The notes under the pieces were generated by a model. The model ran no database searches. It was not told the origin of the DNA and saw nothing but the letters and a program-made list of their open reading frames with translations. The translations under genes and the position numbers were made by a program. From Saprospiraceae bacterium (GTDB lineage Bacteria > Bacteroidota > Bacteroidia > Chitinophagales > Saprospiraceae), in assembly GCA_028277915.1 (NCBI GenBank), contig JANQFJ010000304.1, forward strand, positions 1 through 35,994: a DNA stretch of 35,994 bases, written 5' to 3'. Of this stretch, positions 9,332 to 16,975 are shown piece after piece (position 1 is the stretch's first letter; every line of letters begins with the position of its first letter).

Positions 9332-9614
9332 CAAACTAAATAAGGCTTTTGACAACAAGGTCCGGCTTGGAATCATGTCGATGCTGATGGTTAACGAATG
9401 GGTTGAATTTAAAACGCTGAGAGAAATGCTAGAATTGACTGATGGAAGATTGGCCAGCCACATCAAATCCTTAGAGGAAAATGGTTTTATTGAAGTTCGA
9501 AAGATGTTTGTAGGTAAAAAGCCTCAGACTTCTTACACGGCAACTGCTGCCGGACGAAAAGCATTCAATGACCACTTGGATGCACTGGAGGATTTGTTAC
9601 GGAACAGGGAATAG
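9315..9614 (+). CDS. Winged-helix (HTH_34-like) transcriptional regulator
   Basis: A 99-residue DNA-binding protein. ATG 9315 (MKKIINKLNKAFDNKVRLGIMSML) is chosen over the upstream in-frame ATG 9297 because the family starts at this MKKIINxLNKAFDN segment. The fold is a single winged-helix domain: helices over about 5-60 with recognition helix TDGRLASHIKSLEENGFI, and a wing with KMFVGKKPQTSYTATAAGRKAF. No ligand domain is visible, as is usual for these MarR/PadR-like small regulators. It overlaps creD by 17 bases and precedes the second operator copy by 21 bases. The simplest model is that it represses both the gene at 7289 (and so its own operon) and the coq4-like gene, by binding TACTTTG-N5-CAAAGTA. 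That model is inference. Confidence 0.88.
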   Translation: MKKIINKLNKAFDNKVRLGIMSMLMVNEWVEFKTLREMLELTDGRLASHIKSLEENGFIEVRKMFVGKKPQTSYTATAAGRKAFNDHLDALEDLLRNRE

Positions 9615-9635
9615 GAAATATATTTTTTTAAATAT

Positions 9636-9662
9636 TTACTTTGAAAAGCAAAGTACTTTTAA
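9636..9662 (+). promoter_or_regulatory. Operator candidate 2, TTACTTTG-N5-CAAAGTACTTTTAA
   Basis: A second copy of the element at 7252-7278, with 22 of 27 positions identical; all the differences fall in the 5-base spacer (AAAAG here, TTTTT there). It ends one base before ATG 9664, so the operator overlaps the ribosome entry region of the coq4-like gene. Confidence 0.7.
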
Positions 9663-9663
9663 C

Positions 9664-10164
9664 ATGAAGCTATCAAAACTAAGAGAAAACCTGCTTATAG
9701 CATTGGTCGAATTGACAAAACCGATTTATGTAAAATTTTTCAAGAAAAATAAAAAAGCATGGCAACAAAACATTCAAACTCTATCGCGGTTTCCGCCAAA
9801 TACACTAGGCAATGCCTTGGGAAAATTCCTGAAAAAGAATGATTTCAAGCTGCTCCCCAAGCTCGAATCCCATGATGTTTTGCATGTGCTGCTTGGATAT
9901 AAAACGACCATCGAAGGAGAGATTGAAATGCAGTTTTTTCTTCTGGGTAATAGAAAAAAATCTTTTTATGCGCTCTTTACAGCAATCATCGGCGTTTGTT
10001 TAGTTCCTGAAAGAACAAGAGCTTTTTTTAAAGAATTCAAGAAAGGAAGAGATTGTAAAAACATTTCAAACTGGGATTTTGAGCATTTGCTCTGTGAGCC
10101 TTTGGATTCGCTTCAACAGCAAATTTTCGGCAACCCATTAAAAAACCAGTCATTCATTATTTAA
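9664..10164 (+). CDS. Coq4-family protein
   Basis: A 166-residue protein. ATG 9664 is chosen because it starts right after the operator and gives the family-like N-terminus; an upstream in-frame ATG at 9568 lies inside the preceding regulator gene. The Coq4 signature HDxxH-x11-E is intact: His70, Asp71, His74 and Glu86 in HDVLHVLLGYKTT then Glu. The preceding segment FPPNTLGNALGKFLKKND is also typical. In eukaryotes and some bacteria Coq4 acts in ubiquinone biosynthesis, in C1 decarboxylation/hydroxylation of the ring, and binds zinc and isoprenoid lipid. Bacteroidota normally use menaquinone, so a different prenyl-lipid substrate is likely here. The gene is followed 27 bases later by the oxygenase-like gene and is probably co-transcribed with it. 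Confidence 0.82.
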   Translation: MKLSKLRENLLIALVELTKPIYVKFFKKNKKAWQQNIQTLSRFPPNTLGNALGKFLKKNDFKLLPKLESHDVLHVLLGYKTTIEGEIEMQFFLLGNRKKSFYALFTAIIGVCLVPERTRAFFKEFKKGRDCKNISNWDFEHLLCEPLDSLQQQIFGNPLKNQSFII

Positions 10165-10191
10165 ATCAACAACAATAAAAAATATAGAAAA

Positions 10192-11205
10192 ATGAAATTT
10201 CCATCATTAAAATCATTACCGCCTGAGGTGCAAAATGATATTAAAAAAAGAAAAGTAAAACATGAAAAACTATTGGCAACTATCTCAAACCGATATGAGA
10301 ATGAAACCATTGGTTTTTTTGGACCGGATAGCATAACCTGGAAGATATATCGCGAACCACTGGTTTTGCTTGGGAGTTCAAGAGCGCTTTTACTACAAAT
10401 CGCTCATCCGGCGATAGCTGATGGTGTAAAAAACTACAGCGATTTTCAAAACAATATGGCTCGCAGAGCGCACCGGACTTTTACCTCGATGGTACAAATC
10501 TGGTTTGGCGATAAAAATACCGCGATCAACTGCGCAAAGAGACTTCAAGATATTCATAGCAGAATCAGGGGGACGGCAGCCTGGGAAATTGAGGACGAAA
10601 CAATTTACAGACCCTACTGTGCTGCCGACCCCGATCTGCTATTTTGGGTACTCGCTACGATGATTGACACAAGTATCATTGTAACGGAAAAAATCAAAGG
10701 GAAAATCCCTAAAGAAGAAAAAAACCAGTTTTTTGAGGAAAGCAAAATTACTGCTCAATTGATGGGGATTCCGTTAGAAGAATATCCGAATGATTTAGGC
10801 GCTTTTTATGAACGGTACAATGCTATTTTGGAAAGTGAAACTCTTTGTGTCGATCAATCGGGAAAAGCCATCTCGAAGGCGATTTTTAAAATACCCTACC
10901 CTTTCCGTAAGTTTTTGCAACTACTTGCAGGAGGATTGTTACCACCAAAAGTTTCAACGCAATTTGATTTGAGGTTAACAAAATTCTCAAAAAAAGTATT
11001 TGATTTGATCATTGCAATTTCAAAAATAAATTACAGATTAACTCCTACATTTTTAAGGCATGCTCCGGCATTTCATCAGGCCAATTACCGCATTTCAAAA
11101 GCAAAAGGAGCAAAAGTTTCCCTGATCGAAAGGATACATCACTGGCTGGGCGAAAATATTGACTTCTATTTTGTTTCCAACAAACTGAACGTTCAAAAGC
11201 GCTGA
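10192..11205 (+). CDS. Oxygenase MpaB family (DUF2236) protein
   Basis: A 337-residue protein of the DUF2236/MpaB family, relatives of which are heme-b oxygenases (rubber oxygenase Lcp) or membrane-linked oxidative enzymes. Diagnostic segments are REPLVLLGSSRALLLQIAHP (54-73), ADGVKNYSDF, RRAHRTF (91-97, with the Arg/Thr pair), RLQDIHSRIRGTAAWE (117-132, with candidate heme-ligand His122) and DPDLLFWVLATMIDT (146-160). It lacks a signal peptide and clear TM helices, so it is probably cytoplasmic. It follows the coq4-like gene at 27 bases. Together the pair suggests oxidative modification of a prenyl lipid or other hydrophobic substrate under control of the nearby operator. The exact substrate cannot be told. 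Confidence 0.85.
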   Translation: MKFPSLKSLPPEVQNDIKKRKVKHEKLLATISNRYENETIGFFGPDSITWKIYREPLVLLGSSRALLLQIAHPAIADGVKNYSDFQNNMARRAHRTFTSMVQIWFGDKNTAINCAKRLQDIHSRIRGTAAWEIEDETIYRPYCAADPDLLFWVLATMIDTSIIVTEKIKGKIPKEEKNQFFEESKITAQLMGIPLEEYPNDLGAFYERYNAILESETLCVDQSGKAISKAIFKIPYPFRKFLQLLAGGLLPPKVSTQFDLRLTKFSKKVFDLIIAISKINYRLTPTFLRHAPAFHQANYRISKAKGAKVSLIERIHHWLGENIDFYFVSNKLNVQKR

Positions 11206-11290
11206 GTTTAATAGTTATATAGTTTGTGGTTTCACAGTGCATTTAGCAATAATTCATAACCTCTAATTCCTACATTCTTAGTCTTACAAT

Positions 11291-12028
11291 ATGAAGACAT
11301 TACAAATATATTTTCGGGACGAAAGACAATTTCGATTATTTATCGTTATGTGCCTGAGCACACTCTTTGGAATAACCCTGCTTAGTGCCCGCTTGTACTC
11401 TACCAGTTTTGATTTAAGCCAAGTAATAAATGCCAGGGATTTCGAAAAAGTGCGTGGAACTCCAACCTTTTTATTTCTGATTTGGAATCTTTTTTTGGCT
11501 TGGGTACCTTATTGGATCGCTTTGAGTATCGAGAAAATTTCTCGATGGTCTGGTTCCTGGCTAGTAATAGCATTAATATTGATCGTTTGGTTACTCTTTT
11601 TTCCAAACGCACCCTATATTGTTACGGATTTGCTTCATTTGAAAAGCCGATCTCCAATTCCGAAATGGTATGACTTGATGGTTTTGGTATCTTTTGCATG
11701 GACTGGACTGATGCTTGGCTTTTTGTCTCTTTATGAAATACAACTTTTTCTTCGAAAAAGATTGCATACCAAACTGGTTTGGTTGTTTACTATTTCAGCA
11801 ATCATACTTTGTGCATTTGGGATTTTTCTCGGTCGATTTTTACGTTGGAACAGCTGGGATGTTATTTCAAATCCGGGTAATCTTTTCCAGGACATTATCA
11901 TCAATATTTCGAATCCTGGGGCATTTTCAACTACTTTCAATATCATTCTTGTTTTTTCCGGGTTTCTTCTTTTGGCTTATGTGACCCTGGTAACTTTAAT
12001 TGGCGAGGAAGATCGAAAAAGAAAGTAA
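11291..12028 (+). CDS. DUF1361 integral membrane protein
   Basis: A 245-residue polytopic membrane protein with about seven hydrophobic segments. It carries the DUF1361 hallmarks: FLFLIWNLFLAWVPYWIAL (about 56-74), WLLFFPNAPYIVTDLLHL (about 100-117), WYDLMVLVSFAWTGLMLGF and FGIFLGRFLRWNSWDVI. The function of DUF1361 is not established. The gene stands 85 bases after the MpaB-like gene on the same strand and is followed by a 305-base gap. It may or may not share the upstream transcript. Confidence 0.87.
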   Translation: MKTLQIYFRDERQFRLFIVMCLSTLFGITLLSARLYSTSFDLSQVINARDFEKVRGTPTFLFLIWNLFLAWVPYWIALSIEKISRWSGSWLVIALILIVWLLFFPNAPYIVTDLLHLKSRSPIPKWYDLMVLVSFAWTGLMLGFLSLYEIQLFLRKRLHTKLVWLFTISAIILCAFGIFLGRFLRWNSWDVISNPGNLFQDIIINISNPGAFSTTFNIILVFSGFLLLAYVTLVTLIGEEDRKRK

Positions 12029-12333
12029 GTGGTTGGAAATTTTAAATGGATTTCACAACTAACCAAAGCTCAATTTGAACCGCATACCTGGAAGGTACGT
12101 GGTGAAAATTAGCTGAAAGGTAGCGAAGAAAGGCTTTTATATTTACGAAAGGATTAATTTTAAACATACTCTATAATAAGGTTTCTACTTTTTTTAATAT
12201 TTTACACTTTTTATCACATCAATTGAACTGCAAAAGCTAAGACAAACAATCGAAATGTAGTTATTGCGTTTAATTTCGATGACAACATTATTGTCAGAAA
12301 CTCGTATCCAAGGCTTATAATCTATTCTGGAAA
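12029..12333. other. 305-base intergenic region with no clear element
   Basis: Between the DUF1361 and HD-effector genes. The only structure I see is a poor hairpin around CATACCTGGAAGGTACG (12083-12099). No tRNA, convincing promoter, terminator or small ORF is supported. Confidence 0.4.
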
Positions 12334-13581
12334 ATGGAGGTTGAAAATTCTTTATTGTTAGATGTGGAGGCTTATGTCACCAATTTTATTTCGGAGCAGG
12401 TGCCGAAAGAATATGCTTATCATGACATTCAGCATACATTAGACGTAGTTGCCTCGGTCAAAGAAATAGGCCAAACTTTCGAACTGGGAGACAATGAATT
12501 GGAAATCCTCATAATTGCGGCTTGGTTTCACGATACGGGCTACGACAAAGGAGCTATAGACCATGAAGAACGAAGTGCAAAATATGCCGAAGATTATCTG
12601 GCCAAATACAATTATTCTGCTGATAATTTTAAGATGATCAAAGGTTGTATAATGGCAACCAAAATGCCACATACACCTGAAACGCTTTTACAACGAATAA
12701 TTTGTGATGCAGATCTTAGCCATTTGGGGCAAAATGTATATTGGGATCGATGCAGCAGGCTTCGCCAGGAAATGACGCTGACTAAAAACTCAATCATGTC
12801 AGAATTGGAGTGGGTTGATTTTGAATTAAAATTCATCAATCAACACAAGTACCAAACAACAGTTGCTCAGCAATTGTATGGAAAACGAAAAGAAAGGCAT
12901 ATCCGTCAATTGCAAAAACAAAGATGGCGGCTGAGTCCTCATGAGGTGATCACTGTTGAAGAAATGGCTAAACGCGACGAAAAAAAACGCCAAAAGAAAA
13001 AAGCAAAAAAGAAAAATCCTCAAAATGGAATTAATCAGGACATGGGTGTCAAAAATATCAACTTAGGGCGTGGAGTAGAAACCATGTATCGTACAACCTA
13101 TCGCACTCATGTCAATCTCAGCTCTATTGCCGACAACAAGGCGAATATCATGCTCAGCATCAATGCGATCGTCATCTCAATTGTTGTCTCAACATTATTG
13201 CCACAGGTAATCGGCAATCCCAAACTCTTCGTTCCCACGATTATTTTGCTGATAGTTTGCTTGTTATCCATAATTTTTGCTACTCTTTCGACAAGACCCA
13301 AAGTCACCGAAGGTAAATCCACCATCGAAGACATCAAGCAAAAACGATCAAACCTACTTTTTTTCGGAAACTTTTACAACATGGAACTCGATGAATTTCA
13401 TTGGGGCATGAAGGAAATGATCAAAGATCCCGATTTTGTGTACAGTTCTATGACTCGCGATTTGTATTTCCTGGGCATCGTACTCGCCAAAAAGTACAAG
13501 TACCTGAGAATCTGTTACGGTATTTTCATGTACGGATTGGTCATTGCAGTAGCTGCTTTTGCAATTGCCTTGTCTTTTTAA
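12334..13581 (+). CDS. HD-domain phosphohydrolase fused to a Pycsar-type TM effector domain
   Basis: A 415-residue two-part protein. Residues about 5-180 are an HD phosphohydrolase with YHDIQH (His30, His34), WFHDTGY (His66, Asp67), DHEERS (His77) and CDADLSH (Asp125, Asp127), a complete metal-binding set. Residues 180-240 are a charged, lysine-rich linker. Residues about 247-415 match the Pycsar effector (PycTM-like, DUF5706) domain: VETMYRTTYRTHVNLSSIADNKANIMLSINAIVIS is split by the start of TM1 (about 273-291), then TM2 (about 298-318), STRPKVTEGK, NLLFFGNFYNMELDEF, and a final TM helix (about 393-414). Stand-alone PycTM proteins bind cCMP or cUMP and damage the membrane during phage infection. 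No cyclase is encoded nearby. The fused HD domain may destroy the activating nucleotide. Similar fusions are common in Bacteroidota chromosomes, to my knowledge. Confidence 0.9.
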   Translation: MEVENSLLLDVEAYVTNFISEQVPKEYAYHDIQHTLDVVASVKEIGQTFELGDNELEILIIAAWFHDTGYDKGAIDHEERSAKYAEDYLAKYNYSADNFKMIKGCIMATKMPHTPETLLQRIICDADLSHLGQNVYWDRCSRLRQEMTLTKNSIMSELEWVDFELKFINQHKYQTTVAQQLYGKRKERHIRQLQKQRWRLSPHEVITVEEMAKRDEKKRQKKKAKKKNPQNGINQDMGVKNINLGRGVETMYRTTYRTHVNLSSIADNKANIMLSINAIVISIVVSTLLPQVIGNPKLFVPTIILLIVCLLSIIFATLSTRPKVTEGKSTIEDIKQKRSNLLFFGNFYNMELDEFHWGMKEMIKDPDFVYSSMTRDLYFLGIVLAKKYKYLRICYGIFMYGLVIAVAAFAIALSF

Positions 13582-13711
13582 TTTTAAAACTGTTTTTTGT
13601 AAACTTTTTGGATTGTCTTGGGACATTAAACCTTTGACCTTCTAATTTCATTTTAAAAATTATTGAGCTTTAAAAGCCACATAATTGCTATCATATCTTT
13701 TAGGTTTTCAT

Positions 13712-13719
13712 TATTTTTG
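13712..13719 (+). promoter_or_regulatory. Candidate -7 box TATTTTTG for ferritin
   Basis: An exact match to the Bacteroidota -7 consensus TAnnTTTG, 33 bases before the ftnA ATG. No clean -33 TTTG at the usual distance is visible, so confidence is limited. Confidence 0.5.
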
Positions 13720-13752
13720 CAATTCAAACAGAACACGACTTAAATCGATATT

Positions 13753-14286
13753 ATGATTTCAAAAAATATGGAAAATGCGCTCAACAAACAGATTGAGCTC
13801 GAAGGATATGCTTCATTTTTATACCTGTCAATGGCCTCTTGGTGTGAACAGCAGGGGCTTGAAGGTTCTGCAAAATTTATGTACCGCCAGTCTGACGAAG
13901 AAAAGGAACATATGATGCGAATATTTTATTACATCAATGAGGTCGACGGGCATGCCATCACTCCAGCTATAAAGCAACCTCCTTTAGAATTTGAATCTAT
14001 CCGGTCACTTTTCACACAGGTGTACGAACATGAAAAGAAAGTCACTGCTGCAATCAACAGTTTGGTTGATCTGTGTTATGCAGAAAATGACTACAGCGCA
14101 CTTAATTTTTTGCAATGGTACATCCAGGAACAACGGGAAGAAGAGGCTTTAATGCGAACAATCATTGACAAAATCAAACTAATCGGAGATGGTCCGCAGT
14201 CACTTTTTTACATTGATAAAGAGGTAGAGAAAATAAATGTCATCACTGAAAAAGAAGAAGCTGCCAATGAAGCTGGGGCCGAATAA
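13753..14286 (+). CDS. ftnA: Non-heme bacterial ferritin
   Basis: A 177-residue four-helix-bundle ferritin of the FtnA type, which oxidises Fe(II) and stores iron in a 24-mer shell in the cytoplasm. The ferroxidase residues are all present at the same numbers as in E. coli FtnA: Glu17 (ELEGYASF), Glu50 and His53 (DEEKEHMM), Glu94 (YEHEKK), Gln127 and Glu130 (QEQREE). Length is normal for the family. The acidic C-terminal tail (EKEEAANEAGAE) is slightly longer than usual. It has its own likely promoter (TATTTTTG at 13712). Neighbours give no iron-related context. The assignment is firm. Confidence 0.96.
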   Translation: MISKNMENALNKQIELEGYASFLYLSMASWCEQQGLEGSAKFMYRQSDEEKEHMMRIFYYINEVDGHAITPAIKQPPLEFESIRSLFTQVYEHEKKVTAAINSLVDLCYAENDYSALNFLQWYIQEQREEEALMRTIIDKIKLIGDGPQSLFYIDKEVEKINVITEKEEAANEAGAE

Positions 14287-14430
14287 AAACCAAAATTTTG
14301 TCATTTTCGGGGTCTAACACCTTTTTTGTTTGCATTAATTTTTTTAAATTGTAAAGCGATTCCCAATTACTCCCCCCTCGATTTCATTCGTTTTCAACCA
14401 AAGCACTAATAATGACAAACATACACAGTA

Positions 14431-14877
14431 ATGGAAAACGAGATACTCGATTATTTCGCTGACAACGAATATTACAAAGGACGGATCATTGCAATCAAAT
14501 ACTTTTATTTTGAATCGCAGGCAAGACTTTATGCCGCCAGGCTAAGAGAAGCAGGTCTTCGATGCTTCGTTTCGAACGTCAATACAATAACGGCTTTCCC
14601 ACTTGGAGATGGAGGAATTGGCTTGCATATCCGCGAAAAGGATATCGATGAAGCGGTTAAGATCATTAGCCAATTGGACAACAATAACCTACATGATCGC
14701 AGTGAATTTTCCTTCAGAGATGCTGATGAAGATGATATCCAGTATTTTATAAACGTGAGCAAAAAAGATAATAAAATAGACCATGTTTATTTCACAATCG
14801 TCGTTATTTTATTGCTTGTAATTCTAAGTTCCTTTTTAAGAGCAATGGAGTCAAATTTTGTATTTAACGCTTTCTGA
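14431..14877 (+). CDS. DUF2007-domain protein with C-terminal TM anchor
   Basis: A 148-residue protein. Residues about 18-90 match DUF2007 (putative signal-transducing domain): ESQARLYAARLREAGLRCFVSNVNT, then GGIGLHIREKDIDEAVKIISQL. This is a ferredoxin-like alpha-beta fold with no catalytic residues known. An acidic stretch (DADEDDIQYF) leads to one hydrophobic segment near the C-terminus (about 112-132, YFTIVVILLLVILSSFL), so the domain would be held at the membrane facing the cytoplasm. The role of DUF2007 is unknown. The gene is 144 bases after ferritin and is followed by a long gap. Confidence 0.8.
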   Translation: MENEILDYFADNEYYKGRIIAIKYFYFESQARLYAARLREAGLRCFVSNVNTITAFPLGDGGIGLHIREKDIDEAVKIISQLDNNNLHDRSEFSFRDADEDDIQYFINVSKKDNKIDHVYFTIVVILLLVILSSFLRAMESNFVFNAF

Positions 14878-15103
14878 TTTGTATTTGCCAAAAGTATGAT
14901 TTCAGATTTTTCCGGGCAAAAGCCTGGGCTTATCTCAACTCACTTTATAAAGAAAAATCCTAACTTGTATTATATTCATAGACAATCAACTAGTGCAACC
15001 TGCCTTCAAATAGATTATTTTCAATATTTGTAAGATTAATCCAACTATTTTTACATTATACGCATCAAATTTTATAATTTCACATAATTGATATCCCGAA
15101 CAG

Positions 15104-15122
15104 ATCACTTTTATAAAGTGAT
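15104..15122. repeat. Inverted repeat ATCACTTT-TAT-AAAGTGAT
   Basis: Perfect 8-bp arms with a 3-base spacer, 112 bases upstream of the ATG at 15234. The spacing suits a dimeric repressor site; as RNA it would need a tight loop. No cognate regulator can be named. Confidence 0.4.
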
Positions 15123-15172
15123 TTATTGAAACCGAAAGGCCACTCTGAGTAAAACATGAACATAAATAAATC

Positions 15173-15208
15173 TCATTCAAATGTGTGCGATCCATCTGAA
15201 TGATTTTT
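15173..15208 (+). terminator. Hairpin with short T-run in the leader of the helical protein gene
   Basis: Arms TCATTCA (15173-15179) and TGAATGA (15197-15203) can extend by ATG/CAT across an A-C mismatch, and TTTTT follows. It ends about 25 bases before ATG 15234. It could be a weak terminator, an attenuator, or a chance structure. Confidence 0.35.
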
Positions 15209-15233
15209 AAAAAACACACAATACCGAAATCCC

Positions 15234-16733
15234 ATGAAAGTCCCAACTGATAATCTCTTCCAACTGGTTCATGCTATGACCGCTTCCGAAAAGCGGTATT
15301 TCAAAAGGCATTATGCTTCTGAAAAAAGTGCCATGACTGAGCTTTTTGATTATATCAACGGTCAAAAATCTTATGATGAAGAGCAGGTTAAGGAGCATTT
15401 TAGATCCAGCAAAATAGCTGTTCATTTAAAAGTTTATAAAGTTCAATTGCAGGAATTGTTGCTAAAGAGCCTGGTCTCTTACCACAACAAAAAAAGCATT
15501 CGTAGCAAGATCAGGATTGGCCTCGAAGAGATTGAATTGCTGATGACCAAACAATTGTATGGTCTGGCGCATACCCGGATAAAAAAAGTAAAGGAACTTT
15601 GTTTGAAATATGAAGAACTGGAATACATTTTTTCTGTGCTCTTTTTCGAAATTATGATCAATTCCTTCTTTGATATTCAACTAAAACCTTCCGAATACCC
15701 CGTTCTTGACGAATTGGAAAAATATACTGATTCCATCAAAAATGTTTATAATCTCAAAAAGATAAATTTTGCGCTGCATGACAAAAGCAACAATGAACTT
15801 ACGCAAAAACTCACCAAGGAAGAACAGGCTTTCTATACAAAACTGCTGATGGATGAAATGAAAAAGGATGAAAAAGGACAATTGACATTTAATGAAAAAT
15901 ATTATCTCAACAGTTCCCTTTCTTTGATCAGCAAGCTGGTCAATGACAATGCAAACAAGGAATATTCTTTCAAGAAAAAGAATGTAGAATTATTTGAAAC
16001 GAATCCACATTTTATCGAAAATCACACGAGTTATTATTATGCTGCATTGTTCAATTTTTTGACCTGCTGCCGCAAAATCGGAAAAAACGACGAGTTGATC
16101 CAGGGTATTCAAAAAATAAAAAACCTGACCAACGAATATCCATTTCTAAAGCGCAACCTGATTTTTGTTTATTATCTTGAAATTAAACACAACTTCCAAA
16201 ACAAGAATTACACTTACCTGACTAAAAACCTGGAAGCGGTCGTAAACAAGCATATAAAAAAGTACAACCAGACGGAAGAATCTATGCCAGCTCTGTGTTT
16301 TATTTATTTTACACTGACTTATATGCTGACGGATCAGCCGCAGAAGGTCCAATTTTACCTGAGACGATTACAAGCAATGTCAAAAAATCTTAATCCAAGC
16401 TATGCACAGTTTTTTGACATCCTGGAATTGATCAGTCATTATGAAACCGGAGATGTTACAATCATTCAGCATTTACTCAATTCTTTTAAAAGAAAAATCA
16501 AAAAAGATCCAGCATTGAAACCATTTTATAAAGAAATGTTGGAATTTTTCGGAGCCTTGATTAAGATCACCAACGTCAAAGAAAGAAAAAAACTGGTTGA
16601 TTCATTTAATCGCCAACCTGAGCAATTTAAAGATGATGGTGTCTTCAATCTATTGAAAGTTTTTTTGCTGGATGAATGGATGGATGCAATTAGAACAAAT
16701 AAGTCTTATTCTGATGTGATTACAAAAAACTAA
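15234..16733 (+). CDS. Large alpha-helical (TPR-like) protein of unknown function
   Basis: A 499-residue cytoplasmic protein, without signal peptide or TM segment. It is strongly helical and rich in Lys, Glu, Leu and Tyr, with an arrangement of paired amphipathic helices like TPR or other solenoid repeats. The N-terminus reads LFQLVHAMTASEKRYFKRHY, a segment I have seen at the start of related hypothetical proteins in Saprospiria. Tyrosine/leucine helix pairs continue to the end, for example FYLRRLQAMSKNLNPSYAQF. No catalytic or DNA-binding motif is apparent. An unusually long leader with inverted repeats precedes it. The protein may be a scaffold or a protein-protein interaction module; its function is unknown. 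Confidence 0.75.
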   Translation: MKVPTDNLFQLVHAMTASEKRYFKRHYASEKSAMTELFDYINGQKSYDEEQVKEHFRSSKIAVHLKVYKVQLQELLLKSLVSYHNKKSIRSKIRIGLEEIELLMTKQLYGLAHTRIKKVKELCLKYEELEYIFSVLFFEIMINSFFDIQLKPSEYPVLDELEKYTDSIKNVYNLKKINFALHDKSNNELTQKLTKEEQAFYTKLLMDEMKKDEKGQLTFNEKYYLNSSLSLISKLVNDNANKEYSFKKKNVELFETNPHFIENHTSYYYAALFNFLTCCRKIGKNDELIQGIQKIKNLTNEYPFLKRNLIFVYYLEIKHNFQNKNYTYLTKNLEAVVNKHIKKYNQTEESMPALCFIYFTLTYMLTDQPQKVQFYLRRLQAMSKNLNPSYAQFFDILELISHYETGDVTIIQHLLNSFKRKIKKDPALKPFYKEMLEFFGALIKITNVKERKKLVDSFNRQPEQFKDDGVFNLLKVFLLDEWMDAIRTNKSYSDVITKN

Positions 16734-16781
16734 AGGTTAGAATAAAAAAAACACTTTTTACATATTTTACATGTTGAATCC

Positions 16782-16812
16782 TTTGACAATCAACAAATTA
16801 GTAGTACCTTCG
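16782..16812 (+). promoter_or_regulatory. Promoter TTTG-N19-TACCTTCG of a small transcript
   Basis: TTTG (16782-16785) and TACCTTCG (16805-16812) match the Bacteroidota -33/-7 elements with canonical 19-base spacing and one mismatch in the -7 box. Transcription would start near 16820, about 40 bases before the 25-codon ORF. Confidence 0.65.
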
Positions 16813-16862
16813 GTTTTACAACATACTATGCTAAACATTTATTAAACAAACATTACTAAAAG

Positions 16863-16940
16863 ATGACAAATTCAGTTCTACTGGGCCAATGCGCTCAGCA
16901 ACAACGCCACGATGATGTGGACGTTGAAATTAAAGTTTGA
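16863..16940 (+). CDS. Small ORF (25 codons), possible microprotein or leader peptide
   Basis: ATG 16863 to TGA 16940 encodes 25 residues beginning MTNSVLLGQCAQ, followed by QQRHDDVDVEIKV. It has one cysteine, a Gln-rich middle and an acidic tail, with no TM segment. A well-formed promoter lies 51 bases upstream and a strong hairpin follows 35 bases downstream. The coding part is visibly richer in G and C than its flanks. Nothing is encoded downstream on this strand before the convergent hppD, so it is not an ordinary attenuator leader. The alternative is a small non-coding RNA of about 190 bases in which the ORF is incidental. I do not recognise the peptide. Confidence 0.4.
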   Translation: MTNSVLLGQCAQQQRHDDVDVEIKV

Positions 16941-16975
16941 TTGCTTATTATTAACACTTGAAACAGAAAAAAACA

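Larger units (their letters stand above)
14878..15233 (+). other. 356-base leader region with two inverted repeats
   Basis: This gap precedes the 499-residue helical protein gene. It contains a perfect 8-bp inverted repeat with a 3-base spacer (15104-15122) and a hairpin with a short T-run (15173-15208), both listed separately. No gene or RNA family is recognised. Confidence 0.45.

Noticed and set aside
9568..9663. N-terminal extension of the Coq4-like protein from ATG 9568
   Set aside because: It overlaps the regulator gene and the operator; ATG 9664 gives the family-like start.
12060..12130. Possible structured RNA around CATACCTGGAAGGTACG
   Set aside because: The stem is only about five pairs, with an internal mismatch and no T-tract or conserved family features.
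12334..14286. A defence island around the Pycsar-type effector
   Set aside because: Neighbours are a DUF1361 protein and ferritin; no cyclase, nuclease, integrase or composition break is seen.
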